From Ruminococcus sp. Zagget11 (lineage in GTDB: Bacteria > Bacillota > Clostridia > Oscillospirales > Ruminococcaceae), in the NCBI GenBank assembly GCA_001941135.1, contig MSHL01000028.1, positions 1-43,404 on the forward strand: a stretch of 43,404 nt of DNA. Direction: 5' to 3'. The notes beneath the pieces were generated by a model, which was not told where the DNA came from, made no database searches, and saw nothing but the letters and a program-made list of their open reading frames with translations. Both the position numbers and the translations under genes were made by a program. Below are positions 9,673 through 17,428 of this stretch, one piece after another (the stretch's first letter is position 1; every line of letters starts with the position of its first letter).

Positions 9673-9787
9673 TCATGTGAAAATAGCAAAAACAACAAAA
9701 ATTGCATAAAACAAGGGGCGAAGATTTGCAAAAAAACAGCTAATCCAACAAAATTATGTATTTTGTAAATTGTGTCATAAATTATTA

Positions 9788-9816
9788 TTAAATTTATGCA
9801 AATTATATGGTACAAT
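9788..9816 (+). promoter_or_regulatory. Possible extended -10 promoter for nadB
   Basis: TACAAT at 9811-9816 is preceded by TG in the extended -10 position. TTAAAT at 9788-9793 is a poor -35 at 17 bases. The 229-base gap from 9673 to 9901 is AT-rich and otherwise holds only the hairpin listed next. Confidence 0.45.
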
Positions 9817-9823
9817 TACAGTA

Positions 9824-9859
9824 TACAAGTCCATCGCAGAATGATGGAATTTATTTGTA
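9824..9859 (+). promoter_or_regulatory. Imperfect hairpin in the nadB leader
   Basis: TCCATC and GATGGA pair around a seven-base loop. Outside them TACAA and TTGTA can also pair, separated by unmatched bases. It lies between the candidate promoter and the nadB ribosome binding site, so it could be a repressor site or a leader structure. I cannot match it to a known motif. Confidence 0.4.
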
Positions 9860-9901
9860 TAGCAAATTATCACTACTTTTTCTGCAGAAAGGTTAATTGA
9901 T

Positions 9902-11353
9902 ATGGATAACAATTATGACGTCATTATCGCAGGTGCAGGTGTGGGAGGTCTGTACACTGCCCTCAATCTCCCGGAAACCGTAAAAATTCTTCTTATAAGC
10001 AAGCGGGAGCTGGAGCTTTGTAACTCCGCGCTTGCTCAGGGCGGAGTGGCAGCCGTCTACAAGCCTGTTGATGACGACAATATCTCGCTGCACACCAATG
10101 ACACTTTTATAGCAGGCAGATTTAAGAACAATCCCGATACTGTAAAAATACTGGTAACAGAAGCTGCAAACGAAATCCAGCATATACTCGACTTGGGGGT
10201 TGACTTTGACAGAGATGCCAACGGAGAGCTTAACCGCACCCTTGAGGGAGGTCACAGCCGCCGCAGAATTTTCCATCATAAGGATTCTACCGGCGCCGAG
10301 GTTACGGCAAAGCTCCGTGCAGCGGTTCTCAGCCGCAAAAATATAACGGTTATTGCAGATGCAATGCTTTGTCGGCTTAAGAAAATTTCCGGCGGATTTG
10401 CCGCGGACGTGCTGTGCAATGAAGAACATACTACATATACTTCGCGCTTTGCAGTGCTTGCTACGGGCGGCATAGGCAGAGTTTACGATTTCACCACAAA
10501 CTCGGCTATTGCAACCGGCGACGGTATTGCACTGGCTGACAGACTTGGTGCGGAGATAAAAAATCTTTCCTTGATACAGTTTCACCCCACTGCCTACAAC
10601 AACAAAGCTTCCAGAGAATGCTTCCTTATTTCCGAATCCATAAGAGGTGAGGGTGCTTATCTGCTCAATTGCAAAAAGGAACGTTTTATGCAGAACTATG
10701 ACGATCGTTTGGAGCTTGCACCGAGGGATGTTGTTTCCCGCTCTATAGTACTTGAAAGCAGAAAAACAGGAAGCGATGAATTTTTCCTTGATATACGCTA
10801 CAAGGGAAGAGAGTATCTAAGCGGACGTTTCCCCATGATATTTGAATTTTTGCTCACGCAGGGCATTGATATGTCGGAGGATCTTATCCCTATATTCCCC
10901 TGCCAGCATTACCTTATGGGTGGTATAAACGTAAACACTAAATCGGAAACCTCCGTGGAGGATCTTTACGCTGTGGGCGAATGCTCACACACAGGCGTTC
11001 ACGGCAACAACCGTCTTGCTTCAAATTCCCTGCTTGAGGCTCTTGTATTCGGACATCAGGCTGCCAATGACATTGCCGAAAAGCTGAAAACACCCGAAAA
11101 CGTGGAGGATTATACATTTACACAGCCGGAAAATTCGGTGCCAATCCCTACAGGAATAAGAACCGAAATAAGACACATTATGCAGCACGCCTACTTTGTA
11201 ATTCCCGATAAGAAAATGGCTCTTGAGGGCTTTGAGCGTGTCAGCGAAATCAGGAAGCTGCTTGAAAGCGGTAATTTCACCATTGACAAGGACTTTGTGG
11301 AAGCTTCCTCCCTTGCCGATGTTGCTTATTTGATACTTAAAGAGGTTATATAG
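9902..11353 (+). CDS. nadB: L-aspartate oxidase
   Basis: This flavoenzyme oxidises L-aspartate to iminoaspartate, the first step of de novo NAD synthesis. The FAD-binding Rossmann motif GAGVGG is at residues 11-16. SALAQGGVAAV follows near 42-52, then LEGGHSRRRIFHHKDSTG (active-site region) and FGLHP-like elements such as IQFHPTAYNN. The C-terminal FAD motif GVHGNNRLASNSLLEALVFG is intact. At 483 residues it is shorter than the roughly 540 of the E. coli enzyme, with a reduced C-terminal helical domain. The usual partners nadA and nadC are not beside it, so quinolinate synthase must be encoded elsewhere. Fumarate reductase relatives are excluded by the SALAQGG and EGGHSRRR motifs. Confidence 0.94.
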   Translation: MDNNYDVIIAGAGVGGLYTALNLPETVKILLISKRELELCNSALAQGGVAAVYKPVDDDNISLHTNDTFIAGRFKNNPDTVKILVTEAANEIQHILDLGVDFDRDANGELNRTLEGGHSRRRIFHHKDSTGAEVTAKLRAAVLSRKNITVIADAMLCRLKKISGGFAADVLCNEEHTTYTSRFAVLATGGIGRVYDFTTNSAIATGDGIALADRLGAEIKNLSLIQFHPTAYNNKASRECFLISESIRGEGAYLLNCKKERFMQNYDDRLELAPRDVVSRSIVLESRKTGSDEFFLDIRYKGREYLSGRFPMIFEFLLTQGIDMSEDLIPIFPCQHYLMGGINVNTKSETSVEDLYAVGECSHTGVHGNNRLASNSLLEALVFGHQAANDIAEKLKTPENVEDYTFTQPENSVPIPTGIRTEIRHIMQHAYFVIPDKKMALEGFERVSEIRKLLESGNFTIDKDFVEASSLADVAYLILKEVI

Positions 11354-11404
11354 TTGATTTCCCCAATAAAATTATGAACATTTTGTTTATTTTCTCAAAA
11401 ACAC

Positions 11405-11433
11405 TTGCTTTTTTCAGATAAATGTGATATAAT
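11405..11433 (+). promoter_or_regulatory. Strong sigma-A promoter for rpmB
   Basis: TTGCTT at 11405-11410 and a perfect TATAAT at 11428-11433 are separated by exactly 17 bases. TG precedes the -10 box in the extended position. Transcription should start near 11440. Confidence 0.85.
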
Positions 11434-11456
11434 CGTACTGTTGCAATGAAAACGGT

Positions 11457-11486
11457 AATTAAAGTGATTTTGCTTTAGTTCTTTTT
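11457..11486 (+). promoter_or_regulatory. Attenuator-like hairpin in the rpmB leader
   Basis: AATTAAAG at 11457-11464 pairs with CTTTAGTT at 11473-11480 around an eight-base loop, followed by CTTTTT at 11481-11486. It sits between the promoter and the AAAAGGAGG ribosome binding site. The stem is AT-rich and weak. Confidence 0.4.
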
Positions 11487-11518
11487 ATGCGTTATTTTCC
11501 AAAAGGAGGTGCAGCCTA

Positions 11519-11707
11519 ATGGCAAAGTGTGATATTTGCGGAAAGGGAGTTACTTTCGGTATTAAGGTTTCCCATTCCCATCGCCGTTCCAACAGAGCAT
11601 GGAAGCCCAACGTAAAGCGTGTTAAGGCTATAGTCAACGGTACTCCTAAGCATGTTTATGTATGCTCAAGATGCCTCCGCAGCGGTAAGGTAAAACGTGC
11701 CGTTTAA
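11519..11707 (+). CDS. rpmB: 50S ribosomal protein L28, zinc-binding form
   Basis: L28 is a small protein of the large ribosomal subunit. The 62 residues begin MAKCDICGKG and continue with SHSHRRSNRAWKPN, the family core. Cys 4, 7, 49 and 52 form two CxxC pairs, so this is the zinc-ribbon version rather than the cysteine-free paralogue that some Firmicutes switch to under zinc limitation. The ribosome binding site AAAAGGAGGTG lies 8-10 bases upstream. The gene stands alone behind a strong promoter, between nadB and a lipoprotein gene. Confidence 0.97.
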   Translation: MAKCDICGKGVTFGIKVSHSHRRSNRAWKPNVKRVKAIVNGTPKHVYVCSRCLRSGKVKRAV

Positions 11708-11727
11708 GATTTGGTCGGATAATATTC

Positions 11728-11764
11728 AGGGCTTGCCCCTTTGCGGGCTTGCCCTCTTATTATG
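11728..11764 (+). terminator. Hairpin after rpmB, probable terminator
   Basis: AGGGC and GCCCT (11728-11732 and 11751-11755) pair outside a second GCCC/GGGC stem, separated by a small TT/TT internal loop. The tail CTTATTAT is only moderately T-rich. The sequence also reads as two direct copies of GGGCTTGCCC. Confidence 0.55.
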
Positions 11765-11780
11765 TAAAGGAGTAATTATC

Positions 11781-12308
11781 ATGAAGAAGTTTAATAGATT
11801 ATATGCAATTATTATGACCCTTGCCCTGTCGCTGACTGTACTCAGCGGATGCGGCAGCACCGAAGCAAATGACAGCGTTACCACTGAGGCTGAAACTGCC
11901 GCTGTAGTTGAAGAAGCTGTAGAAACAGCTTCCGATGAGGGAGAAACAGCATCAGAATCCGAAGATTCCGCCGCTGAGGAGGCATCAGACGATGCTGCTG
12001 CGGAGGATAGCGATGAAATTAAGCACATTACCCTAACCGTTACCTATAAAGACGGTCATTCCGATGATTTCGCAATCGATACCTCTGCTGAATTTCTCAA
12101 AGAGGCTATCGAAAACGATGTGGAGCTTGGCGGTCAGGAAAGTGACTACGGTTTCTATATCGAATCCGTAAACGGCGAAACTGCCGATTACTCCGCCGAC
12201 AGCGCGTACTGGGCTATTTATGTCAACGACGAGTACGGTATGTACGGCGTGGACAGCCAGCCTGTAGCTGACGGCGACAGCTTTGCACTGATTTACACCA
12301 TTGGCTAA
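11781..12308 (+). CDS. DUF4430 domain lipoprotein
   Basis: ATG 11781 follows an AAAGGAG ribosome binding site at 11765-11771; an in-frame start at 11697 has none and would overlap rpmB. The 175 residues open with a lipoprotein signal peptide (MKKFNRL, hydrophobic core, lipobox LSGC with Cys 24). A Glu/Ala/Ser/Asp-rich linker follows to about residue 75, then a DUF4430-like globular domain ending with YWAIYVNDEYGMYGVDSQPVADGD and a final strand. DUF4430 resembles the ligand-binding face of cobalamin carriers, and such domains are often found with ECF transporters. The stop overlaps the next gene, an ECF-type membrane component, so a surface receptor feeding that transporter is the likely role (inference). 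Confidence 0.85.
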   Translation: MKKFNRLYAIIMTLALSLTVLSGCGSTEANDSVTTEAETAAVVEEAVETASDEGETASESEDSAAEEASDDAAAEDSDEIKHITLTVTYKDGHSDDFAIDTSAEFLKEAIENDVELGGQESDYGFYIESVNGETADYSADSAYWAIYVNDEYGMYGVDSQPVADGDSFALIYTIG

Positions 12309-12816
12309 GTCCAGCGGAAAGAGCGTCACACGTGCAATTGTGCTGTCCGCTCTGATGGGGGCGCTGCTTATAATCAGCAAACAGATTATGAGCGGCTTGC
12401 CCAATATTGAACCCGTAAGCTTTCTGATTATACTCTATTCACTGGAATTTCCCAAGGAAACCCCCGCAGGAATAGCTGTATTTGTATTGATGCAGGGAAT
12501 TTTGTATGGCTTTGGCATATGGTGGTTCATGTATCTGTATATATGGTTTATACTTATGGCGGTAACATTCCTTTTCAGAAAAATAGACCATATTCTGTTC
12601 TGGGCGGTAATAAGCGGACTTTACGGTCTTGCTTTCGGGGGATTGTGTTCATTGATATACATAACCAAGCCCTCCTATGCGCTTGCATGGTGGTTGGCAG
12701 GACTTCCCTACGATGCGGTGCATGGTATCGGAAATTTCCTGATTATGCTGGTTCTCTATCGTCCCATCAGAAAAGCAATACAAACAGCAAAGAAGTATAT
12801 GTATAAAAACGGCTGA
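12301..12816 (+). CDS. ECF transporter S component-like membrane protein
   Basis: The 171 residues hold five or six hydrophobic segments. The N-terminus, TRAIVLSALMGALLIISKQIMSGLPNIEPV, resembles substrate-binding S components of energy-coupling factor vitamin transporters (first helix followed by a conserved Asn-Ile-Glu-Pro turn). No ATPase or T component is nearby, so it would rely on a shared module elsewhere. The likely start is TTG 12301, overlapping the lipoprotein stop by 8 bases with no ribosome binding site of its own, which points to translational coupling. ATG 12355 is an alternative but would cut the first helix. The substrate is unknown; a corrinoid is possible given the DUF4430 partner. 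Confidence 0.78.
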   Translation: MAKSSGKSVTRAIVLSALMGALLIISKQIMSGLPNIEPVSFLIILYSLEFPKETPAGIAVFVLMQGILYGFGIWWFMYLYIWFILMAVTFLFRKIDHILFWAVISGLYGLAFGGLCSLIYITKPSYALAWWLAGLPYDAVHGIGNFLIMLVLYRPIRKAIQTAKKYMYKNG

Positions 12817-12820
12817 TAAT

Positions 12821-12864
12821 AAGCCGCTGTGTTTAAACGCAAGCACAGCGGCTTTTCTTCTTTT
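12821..12864 (+). terminator. Rho-independent terminator after the ECF gene
   Basis: AAGCCGCTGTG at 12821-12831 pairs perfectly with CACAGCGGCTT at 12844-12854. A T-rich tail (TTCTTCTTTT) runs to 12864. Confidence 0.9.
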
Positions 12865-12901
12865 CAGCCTTTATAAAAATCAAAAATTAACATAAAAAGA
12901 C

Positions 12902-12930
12902 TTGTAATTTACCTGCGGATAGTGTATAAT
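12902..12930 (+). promoter_or_regulatory. Sigma-A promoter for the site-2 protease/scp operon
   Basis: TTGTAA at 12902-12907 and perfect TATAAT at 12925-12930, 17 bases apart. It lies between the preceding terminator and the ATG at 12980. Confidence 0.8.
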
Positions 12931-12979
12931 GTAATGTATTACAGTTTTCACCCTATGCTATATATGAGGTTTTTTACAA

Positions 12980-13627
12980 ATGACCACTATTTTCAATTTT
13001 TTTATAAAAGCTCTCGTACTTTTTACTGCCGTTCCTATCCATGAATGTGCCCACGCGTGGACTGCCGAAAAGCTTGGGGACGACACCGCCAAACGGCAGG
13101 GGCGCGTTACCCTTAACCCTTTCGCACACCTTTCACTATGGGGCTCGATTATGCTTGTGCTTGTGGGATTTGGTTGGGGTAAGCCTGTGCAGACCAATCC
13201 AAATAACTTCAAAAAGCCCAAAAGAGATATGGCTCTTACCGCCTTGGCAGGTCCCGTATCCAACTTCCTTATGGCTTTTATTTCCATGATCGTCTATAAG
13301 GTGCTGTACTATACCACAAGCACTCGGCTTGCATATATTTTCCTGTACATTATGATAATAAACATTTCCCTTGCGGTGTTTAATTTTCTGCCAATCCCCC
13401 CCTTGGACGGCTCGAAAATCTTCAATGCACTGCTTCCCGAAAAGATTTATTTCGGGATAATGAAATATGAAAATATCATTTCCATTGTTGTCTTGGTTTT
13501 GGTTTGGTCGGGGCTGCTGGATACACCCCTCGGCTTTCTGCAAAGCAAGGTTATATCAATTATGAACTTTCTCACAGGCTGGATTGACGTTATTTTTTCA
13601 TTAGCGCGCGGAGTGTCAAGCGTATGA
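12980..13627 (+). CDS. Site-2 protease family (M50, YwhC-like) membrane metalloprotease
   Basis: The 215-residue integral membrane protein has the zinc motif HECAH at residues 21-25 in its first hydrophobic stretch. The distal metal ligand Asp 143 lies in NFLPIPPLDGSKIF. A conserved GPVSN follows the second membrane region. Such short M50 proteins, without PDZ domains, are found directly upstream of scpA in many Clostridia; their substrates are mostly unknown. The stop overlaps the scpA start as ATGA, so translation is coupled. It is the first gene of a seven-gene run reaching rluB. Confidence 0.93.
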   Translation: MTTIFNFFIKALVLFTAVPIHECAHAWTAEKLGDDTAKRQGRVTLNPFAHLSLWGSIMLVLVGFGWGKPVQTNPNNFKKPKRDMALTALAGPVSNFLMAFISMIVYKVLYYTTSTRLAYIFLYIMIINISLAVFNFLPIPPLDGSKIFNALLPEKIYFGIMKYENIISIVVLVLVWSGLLDTPLGFLQSKVISIMNFLTGWIDVIFSLARGVSSV

Positions 13628-14367
13628 GCGGTACCTTATCCTTTAAGCTGGATGTTTTTGAAGGTCCTCTTGACCTGCTGCTGCATTTGATTTCAAAGCA
13701 CAAGCTGAATATCAACGATATACCGATTGCTATCCTTGTGGAACAGTATCTTGAGTATATAACCTCAATTTCCGATGAGGACTACGAAACCGCGGGAGAG
13801 TTTTTAGAGATGGCTGCACGGCTTATCTACATAAAAACGGTTTCCCTGCTCCCCCACTCGGAGGAAGAAGCTGCAATGCTGAAAAAGGATCTTGAGGGAA
13901 AGCTGATTGAGTATTCTCTGTGTAAAATAACCGCACAAAATATGAAAGACATTTACATAGGAAATGTTATCACCGTAAGAGAACCTATGAAGCTGAAAAT
14001 TGATGTCAACTATTCCCTTATTCACGACCCCGAAGAGCTGAAAGTCGCATATTTGGGTATTTCCGTGAAAAGGCGGGATGACGACGATTACGCCGCAAAA
14101 AAGGCCTTTAACAATCTTATTTCCCACAAGGTCGTTGCGGTTTCCACCAAGATTGTATACCTGCTGCGGCGGCTTTACAAAGAGGGAAAATGCGGGTTTG
14201 ACGATGTTTTCAGCGGTATGACCGACAAGAGCGAACGAGTTGCAACATTCCTTGCCGTACTGGAGCTTACAAAGTCGGGGCGTATCCTACTGAACGACGA
14301 TAATACGGAGATTACCTTTAATAAGGTAAAAATAAAGGATAGTGAAGGGACAGTGACTGCGCAATGA
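13624..14367 (+). CDS. scpA: Segregation and condensation protein A
   Basis: ScpA is the kleisin subunit that bridges SMC heads in the bacterial condensin complex. The N-terminal SMC-neck-binding motif is present (FKLDVFEGPLDLLLHLISKH). A central ScpB-binding region and a C-terminal winged helix (KRATFLAVLELTKSG-like) follow; the latter contacts the SMC cap. The 247 residues are normal. Its ATG overlaps the upstream stop by 4 bases, and its own stop overlaps the scpB start by 4 bases, the coupling often seen for these stoichiometric partners. Confidence 0.96.
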   Translation: MSGTLSFKLDVFEGPLDLLLHLISKHKLNINDIPIAILVEQYLEYITSISDEDYETAGEFLEMAARLIYIKTVSLLPHSEEEAAMLKKDLEGKLIEYSLCKITAQNMKDIYIGNVITVREPMKLKIDVNYSLIHDPEELKVAYLGISVKRRDDDDYAAKKAFNNLISHKVVAVSTKIVYLLRRLYKEGKCGFDDVFSGMTDKSERVATFLAVLELTKSGRILLNDDNTEITFNKVKIKDSEGTVTAQ

Positions 14368-14918
14368 AATTCACCGAAAAAGCGGCCGCAGCCGAGGCTG
14401 TGCTTTTCGCATCGGGAGATCCCATAGAATCGGACAGGCTTGCCGAGGCTATTGACATTCAGCCTGCCGCCGTTCCCCAGACCATTGATTTACTTAACGA
14501 TGCTTACATCGAAAATAACAGCGCACTTGTGGTTCTGCGGCTTGGTAATTGTTATCAGCTTGCGGTAAAAAGCAATTATTTCGGATATGTAAGCGCCGCC
14601 CTTGAAAGGAAGAAAAACACTCCCCTCTCCCCTGCGGCGATGGAGGTGCTGACCATAATAGCCTATAACCAACCCGTTACAAAACGATTTGTGGAGCATA
14701 TAAGAGGGGTTGACAGCTCGTCAATTGTCAATACTCTTGTTGAAAAAAATCTTTTGGAGGAAGCGGGACGGCTTGATGTACCCGGCAGACCGATTGCATA
14801 TAAAACAACCGATAACTTTTTAAGATGCTTTTCCTTGGAAAGCCTTGATGACCTGCCCCCACTTCCAAGCTCTCATCAAACAGACCTTTCCGATATGGAC
14901 GAAGCCGATGCGGAGTGA
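14364..14918 (+). CDS. scpB: Segregation and condensation protein B
   Basis: ScpB dimers bind ScpA and stabilise the SMC-ScpAB complex. The 184 residues carry two winged helices. The family signature runs LSPAAMEVLTIIAYNQPVTKRFVEHIRGVDSSS around residues 90-120, followed by LLEEAGRLDVPGRPIAYKTT. A short acidic tail ends the protein. It overlaps scpA by 4 bases. The next gene begins 9 bases after its stop. Confidence 0.96.
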   Translation: MKFTEKAAAAEAVLFASGDPIESDRLAEAIDIQPAAVPQTIDLLNDAYIENNSALVVLRLGNCYQLAVKSNYFGYVSAALERKKNTPLSPAAMEVLTIIAYNQPVTKRFVEHIRGVDSSSIVNTLVEKNLLEEAGRLDVPGRPIAYKTTDNFLRCFSLESLDDLPPLPSSHQTDLSDMDEADAE

Positions 14919-14927
14919 TGCTTAAAT

Positions 14928-15713
14928 ATGACAGCACTTATAATAATTGCCGCAATCGTACTTATTGTGGTTATCCTGCTTAATATACCCGTATGTGCCA
15001 GAGTAAAATACATTGGCGGAAAGCTTGAGCTTACAGTGAAATATCTGCGCTTTAAGCTGTTCAGCCTTGGTGATAACGATGGTAAAGGTGAGGACAATGA
15101 TGACAGTGACCTTTCCGATTCAGATAGTGAGGATAATCCCTCGGATGAGGAATGTGATGTTATCGAACCTCTTGGAAAGCCTGCTGTGGCAGATGAACCT
15201 GCAAAGGATAATTCTCCTCCGAAAAATGCAGAGAAAAAAGCTGACGATGATCCCCCAAAAAAGAAAAAGGAAAAGCGTTCCCTTTCGCAGATGAAAGCTT
15301 TTATCACCGAAAAAAAGGAACAAATTATGTTGGGATATCAGCTTTTAGAGGAGGATCTTGTAAAGCTGTTTAAGAAAATCACCGTTAAAATCGTGCGTCT
15401 TGATTTTGCAGCCGCCGATGTAGATGCCGCAAATGCCGCAATGCTCTACGGAAAAATGTGCGCTGCGGTTTATCCCACACTGGGAACTCTCTCAACGGTT
15501 TTCAGGTTTAAATGCAATTATGACAGCGTTAAGCTATGCTGCTTGTACAATACAGACAGCAAATGCACCAGATATGACGGTGAGGTTTTAATAAAGCTTA
15601 GACCCGCTTCACTGGTAAATGCAGTAGCGGCAATATTGTTGGAATTTCTAACCAACAAGGATAAATATTCCCCGCTTTTAAGGCTGTTCTCACAAAAAGG
15701 CGGAAAAAAATAA
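14928..15713 (+). CDS. DUF2953 domain membrane protein
   Basis: One N-terminal membrane helix (about residues 3-21) is followed by the segment CARVKYIGGKLELTVKYLRFKLFSL. A long charged linker comes next: very acidic near residues 45-85, then Lys-rich. The C-terminal region IVRLDFAAADVDAANAAMLYGKMCAAVYPTLG matches the DUF2953 core. DUF2953 proteins regularly sit between scpB and gerW in sporulating Clostridia, which suggests a sporulation link, but no biochemical role is known. The linker is unusually long and highly charged. The 261 residues place the globular part outside the membrane by the positive-inside rule (inference). Confidence 0.85.
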   Translation: MTALIIIAAIVLIVVILLNIPVCARVKYIGGKLELTVKYLRFKLFSLGDNDGKGEDNDDSDLSDSDSEDNPSDEECDVIEPLGKPAVADEPAKDNSPPKNAEKKADDDPPKKKKEKRSLSQMKAFITEKKEQIMLGYQLLEEDLVKLFKKITVKIVRLDFAAADVDAANAAMLYGKMCAAVYPTLGTLSTVFRFKCNYDSVKLCCLYNTDSKCTRYDGEVLIKLRPASLVNAVAAILLEFLTNKDKYSPLLRLFSQKGGKK

Positions 15714-15731
15714 GAAAGGTAAGGTAGAAAC

Positions 15732-16160
15732 ATGGATACAAAGGTAAAAGAGTTAATCAGCTCCTCTCTTGACAAAATTCACGAAATGTCCGATGCCAAC
15801 ACAGTTCTCGGCGACCCTGTCACCCTTGATGGAGGTGTGACGATAATTCCCGTTTCAAAAATAAGCTATGGCTTTGCAAGCGGCGGCTCGGATTTACCGA
15901 CAAAAAGCGATAAGGAGCTTTTCGGTGGCGGAAGCGGTGCGGGAATAACCATATCCCCCTTGGGCTTTCTCATTGTGTCCAACGGTGAGGTGCAGCTGTT
16001 GCAGCTGAATTTGGACGTTTCCACAGGCTCTGCTGTGGTGAATATGGTTCCCGAGGTATTCAACAAGGTAGCGTCACTTTTCAAAAAGGATAAGAAGGAC
16101 GACAGCGTCAAGGAAAATATCGTGGGCGCCGAAATCCCTGACGACACCGACAAAGAATAA
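15732..16160 (+). CDS. GerW family sporulation protein (YtfJ)
   Basis: The 142 residues match the GerW/YtfJ family: TVLGDPVTLDGGVTIIPVSKISYGFASGG near 24-52, then FGGGSGAGITISPLGFLIVSNGEVQLL. In Bacillus this protein is made in the forespore and affects germination. Here it lies in the usual Clostridia position between the DUF2953 gene and a carboxypeptidase gene. The C-terminal 25 residues are a charged tail. An AGAAAGGTAAGG ribosome binding site precedes the ATG. Its presence supports a sporulating or formerly sporulating host. Confidence 0.93.
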   Translation: MDTKVKELISSSLDKIHEMSDANTVLGDPVTLDGGVTIIPVSKISYGFASGGSDLPTKSDKELFGGGSGAGITISPLGFLIVSNGEVQLLQLNLDVSTGSAVVNMVPEVFNKVASLFKKDKKDDSVKENIVGAEIPDDTDKE

Positions 16161-16190
16161 TTTACGAACCACCCCTGAATTATTTTACAA

Positions 16191-16242
16191 TCTGCGGCAT
16201 ATGCTTTATGGAAATGATATTTTCCCAAAAAATCCGCAGAGG
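16191..16242 (+). promoter_or_regulatory. Inverted repeat covering the carboxypeptidase ribosome binding site
   Basis: TCTGCGG at 16191-16197 and CCGCAGA at 16234-16240 are perfect complements about 36 bases apart. The right arm overlaps the AGAGG ribosome binding site (16238-16242). Folding would partly hide the site; there is no T run, so it is not a terminator. Confidence 0.4.
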
Positions 16243-16250
16243 TGTATATA

Positions 16251-17408
16251 ATGATTTCTTTTGTAAAAAGGTTACTGTGCTTTGTCTGCATCGGATTTAT
16301 TTTTTCAGCTGCAGCCTGCGATTTTGACGCTTATGCGCTCTCGGTGGTTTCAGCCGATGAAATTTCCGCAAAATCCGCTATCCTTATAGATGCGCAGACA
16401 GGACGTATAATATGGGGTAAAAACGAAAATGAGCGCCTGCCTATGGCAAGCACCACTAAAATTATGACCACAATACTCACACTGGAAAGCGGCGATCTGG
16501 ACACGGAATTTACCGTGGACAGCGAGGCGATAAAGACAGAGGGATCTTCCATGGGGCTTGTTGAGGGTGATGTGGTTACAAAGCGTGATCTTTGTATAGG
16601 TATGCTTCTGCCGTCGGGCAACGATGCCGCAAACTGTGCCGCAGTCAAGGTTGGCGGAGATAGGGAAAATTTTGCGAAGCTGATGAACCAAAAGGCGGAT
16701 ATGCTGGGGATGACCTCATCTCACTTTGTCACGCCCTCGGGACTTCACGATGACGACCATTACTCCACTGCAAGGGACATGGCTGTTTTGGCGGCATATG
16801 CGCTGAAAAATCCCAATTTTGCGGAAATATGCTCACAAACCTCGATTTCATTGGATTTTGGCAACCCTCCCTTTACAAGGTGGCTTAAAAATACCAACAA
16901 GCTGCTAAGTATGTATGATGGCTGTATCGGCGTTAAAACGGGCTTTACCGATGAGGCGGGCAGATGCCTTGTATCAGCAGTGGAACGTGACGGCATTACC
17001 CTAATATGCGTTACCCTTAACGCTCCCGATGATTGGAACGACCATATTAAGCTGTACGATTACGGCTTTCAATGTGCTTCAAGGCTTGAAATAGTCCTTG
17101 ATGAGGCAATTTACACAAATGTTGTGGGGTCGAACGAGGACACATTACAGCTGATCCCCTCCGAAACCGCCTACTGCACTCAAATTGCGGGGCAGCAGTC
17201 GGATATCACATGGAAAGCTGTCGTACCTCAGATCGTATATGCGCCTGTTAAAGAGGGCGACATAATCGGTACTGCCGTTATTTACGACAATGGCACGGAG
17301 GTAGCCGATATTCCGTTAGCGGCGGCAAAAGACTGCAACATGATTACCGATGAAACCGATGAAAAAAAGGTCGGCATTATTTCATGGCTGCTGGGCTTTT
17401 TTAAATAA
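16251..17408 (+). CDS. D-alanyl-D-alanine carboxypeptidase (DacF/DacB-like, S11)
   Basis: This is a penicillin-binding enzyme that trims the terminal D-Ala from peptidoglycan stem peptides. The N-terminal signal peptide covers about residues 1-30. The three active-site motifs are intact: STTK at 67-70, SGN at 122-124 and KTG at 229-231. A C-terminal beta domain and a short hydrophobic end (IISWLLGFFK) follow, the latter able to act as a membrane tether. I chose ATG 16251 (385 residues) over GTG 16242 because AGAGG at 16238-16242 overlaps the GTG. Position after gerW is typical of the sporulation-linked DacF/DacB group in Clostridia. Confidence 0.93.
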   Translation: MISFVKRLLCFVCIGFIFSAAACDFDAYALSVVSADEISAKSAILIDAQTGRIIWGKNENERLPMASTTKIMTTILTLESGDLDTEFTVDSEAIKTEGSSMGLVEGDVVTKRDLCIGMLLPSGNDAANCAAVKVGGDRENFAKLMNQKADMLGMTSSHFVTPSGLHDDDHYSTARDMAVLAAYALKNPNFAEICSQTSISLDFGNPPFTRWLKNTNKLLSMYDGCIGVKTGFTDEAGRCLVSAVERDGITLICVTLNAPDDWNDHIKLYDYGFQCASRLEIVLDEAIYTNVVGSNEDTLQLIPSETAYCTQIAGQQSDITWKAVVPQIVYAPVKEGDIIGTAVIYDNGTEVADIPLAAAKDCNMITDETDEKKVGIISWLLGFFK

Positions 17409-17428
17409 GATTGAAAAGGATTTCTAAA

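Noticed and set aside
9893..10585. A 230-codon minus-strand frame opposite nadB, and similar frames opposite rarA (25553-26335) and asd (32778-33341)
   Set aside because: All are shadows of strongly supported genes and lack start signals.
11728..11755. Direct repeats of GGGCTTGCCC as a possible attachment site or CRISPR remnant
   Set aside because: The two copies are better explained as the arms of one hairpin after rpmB.
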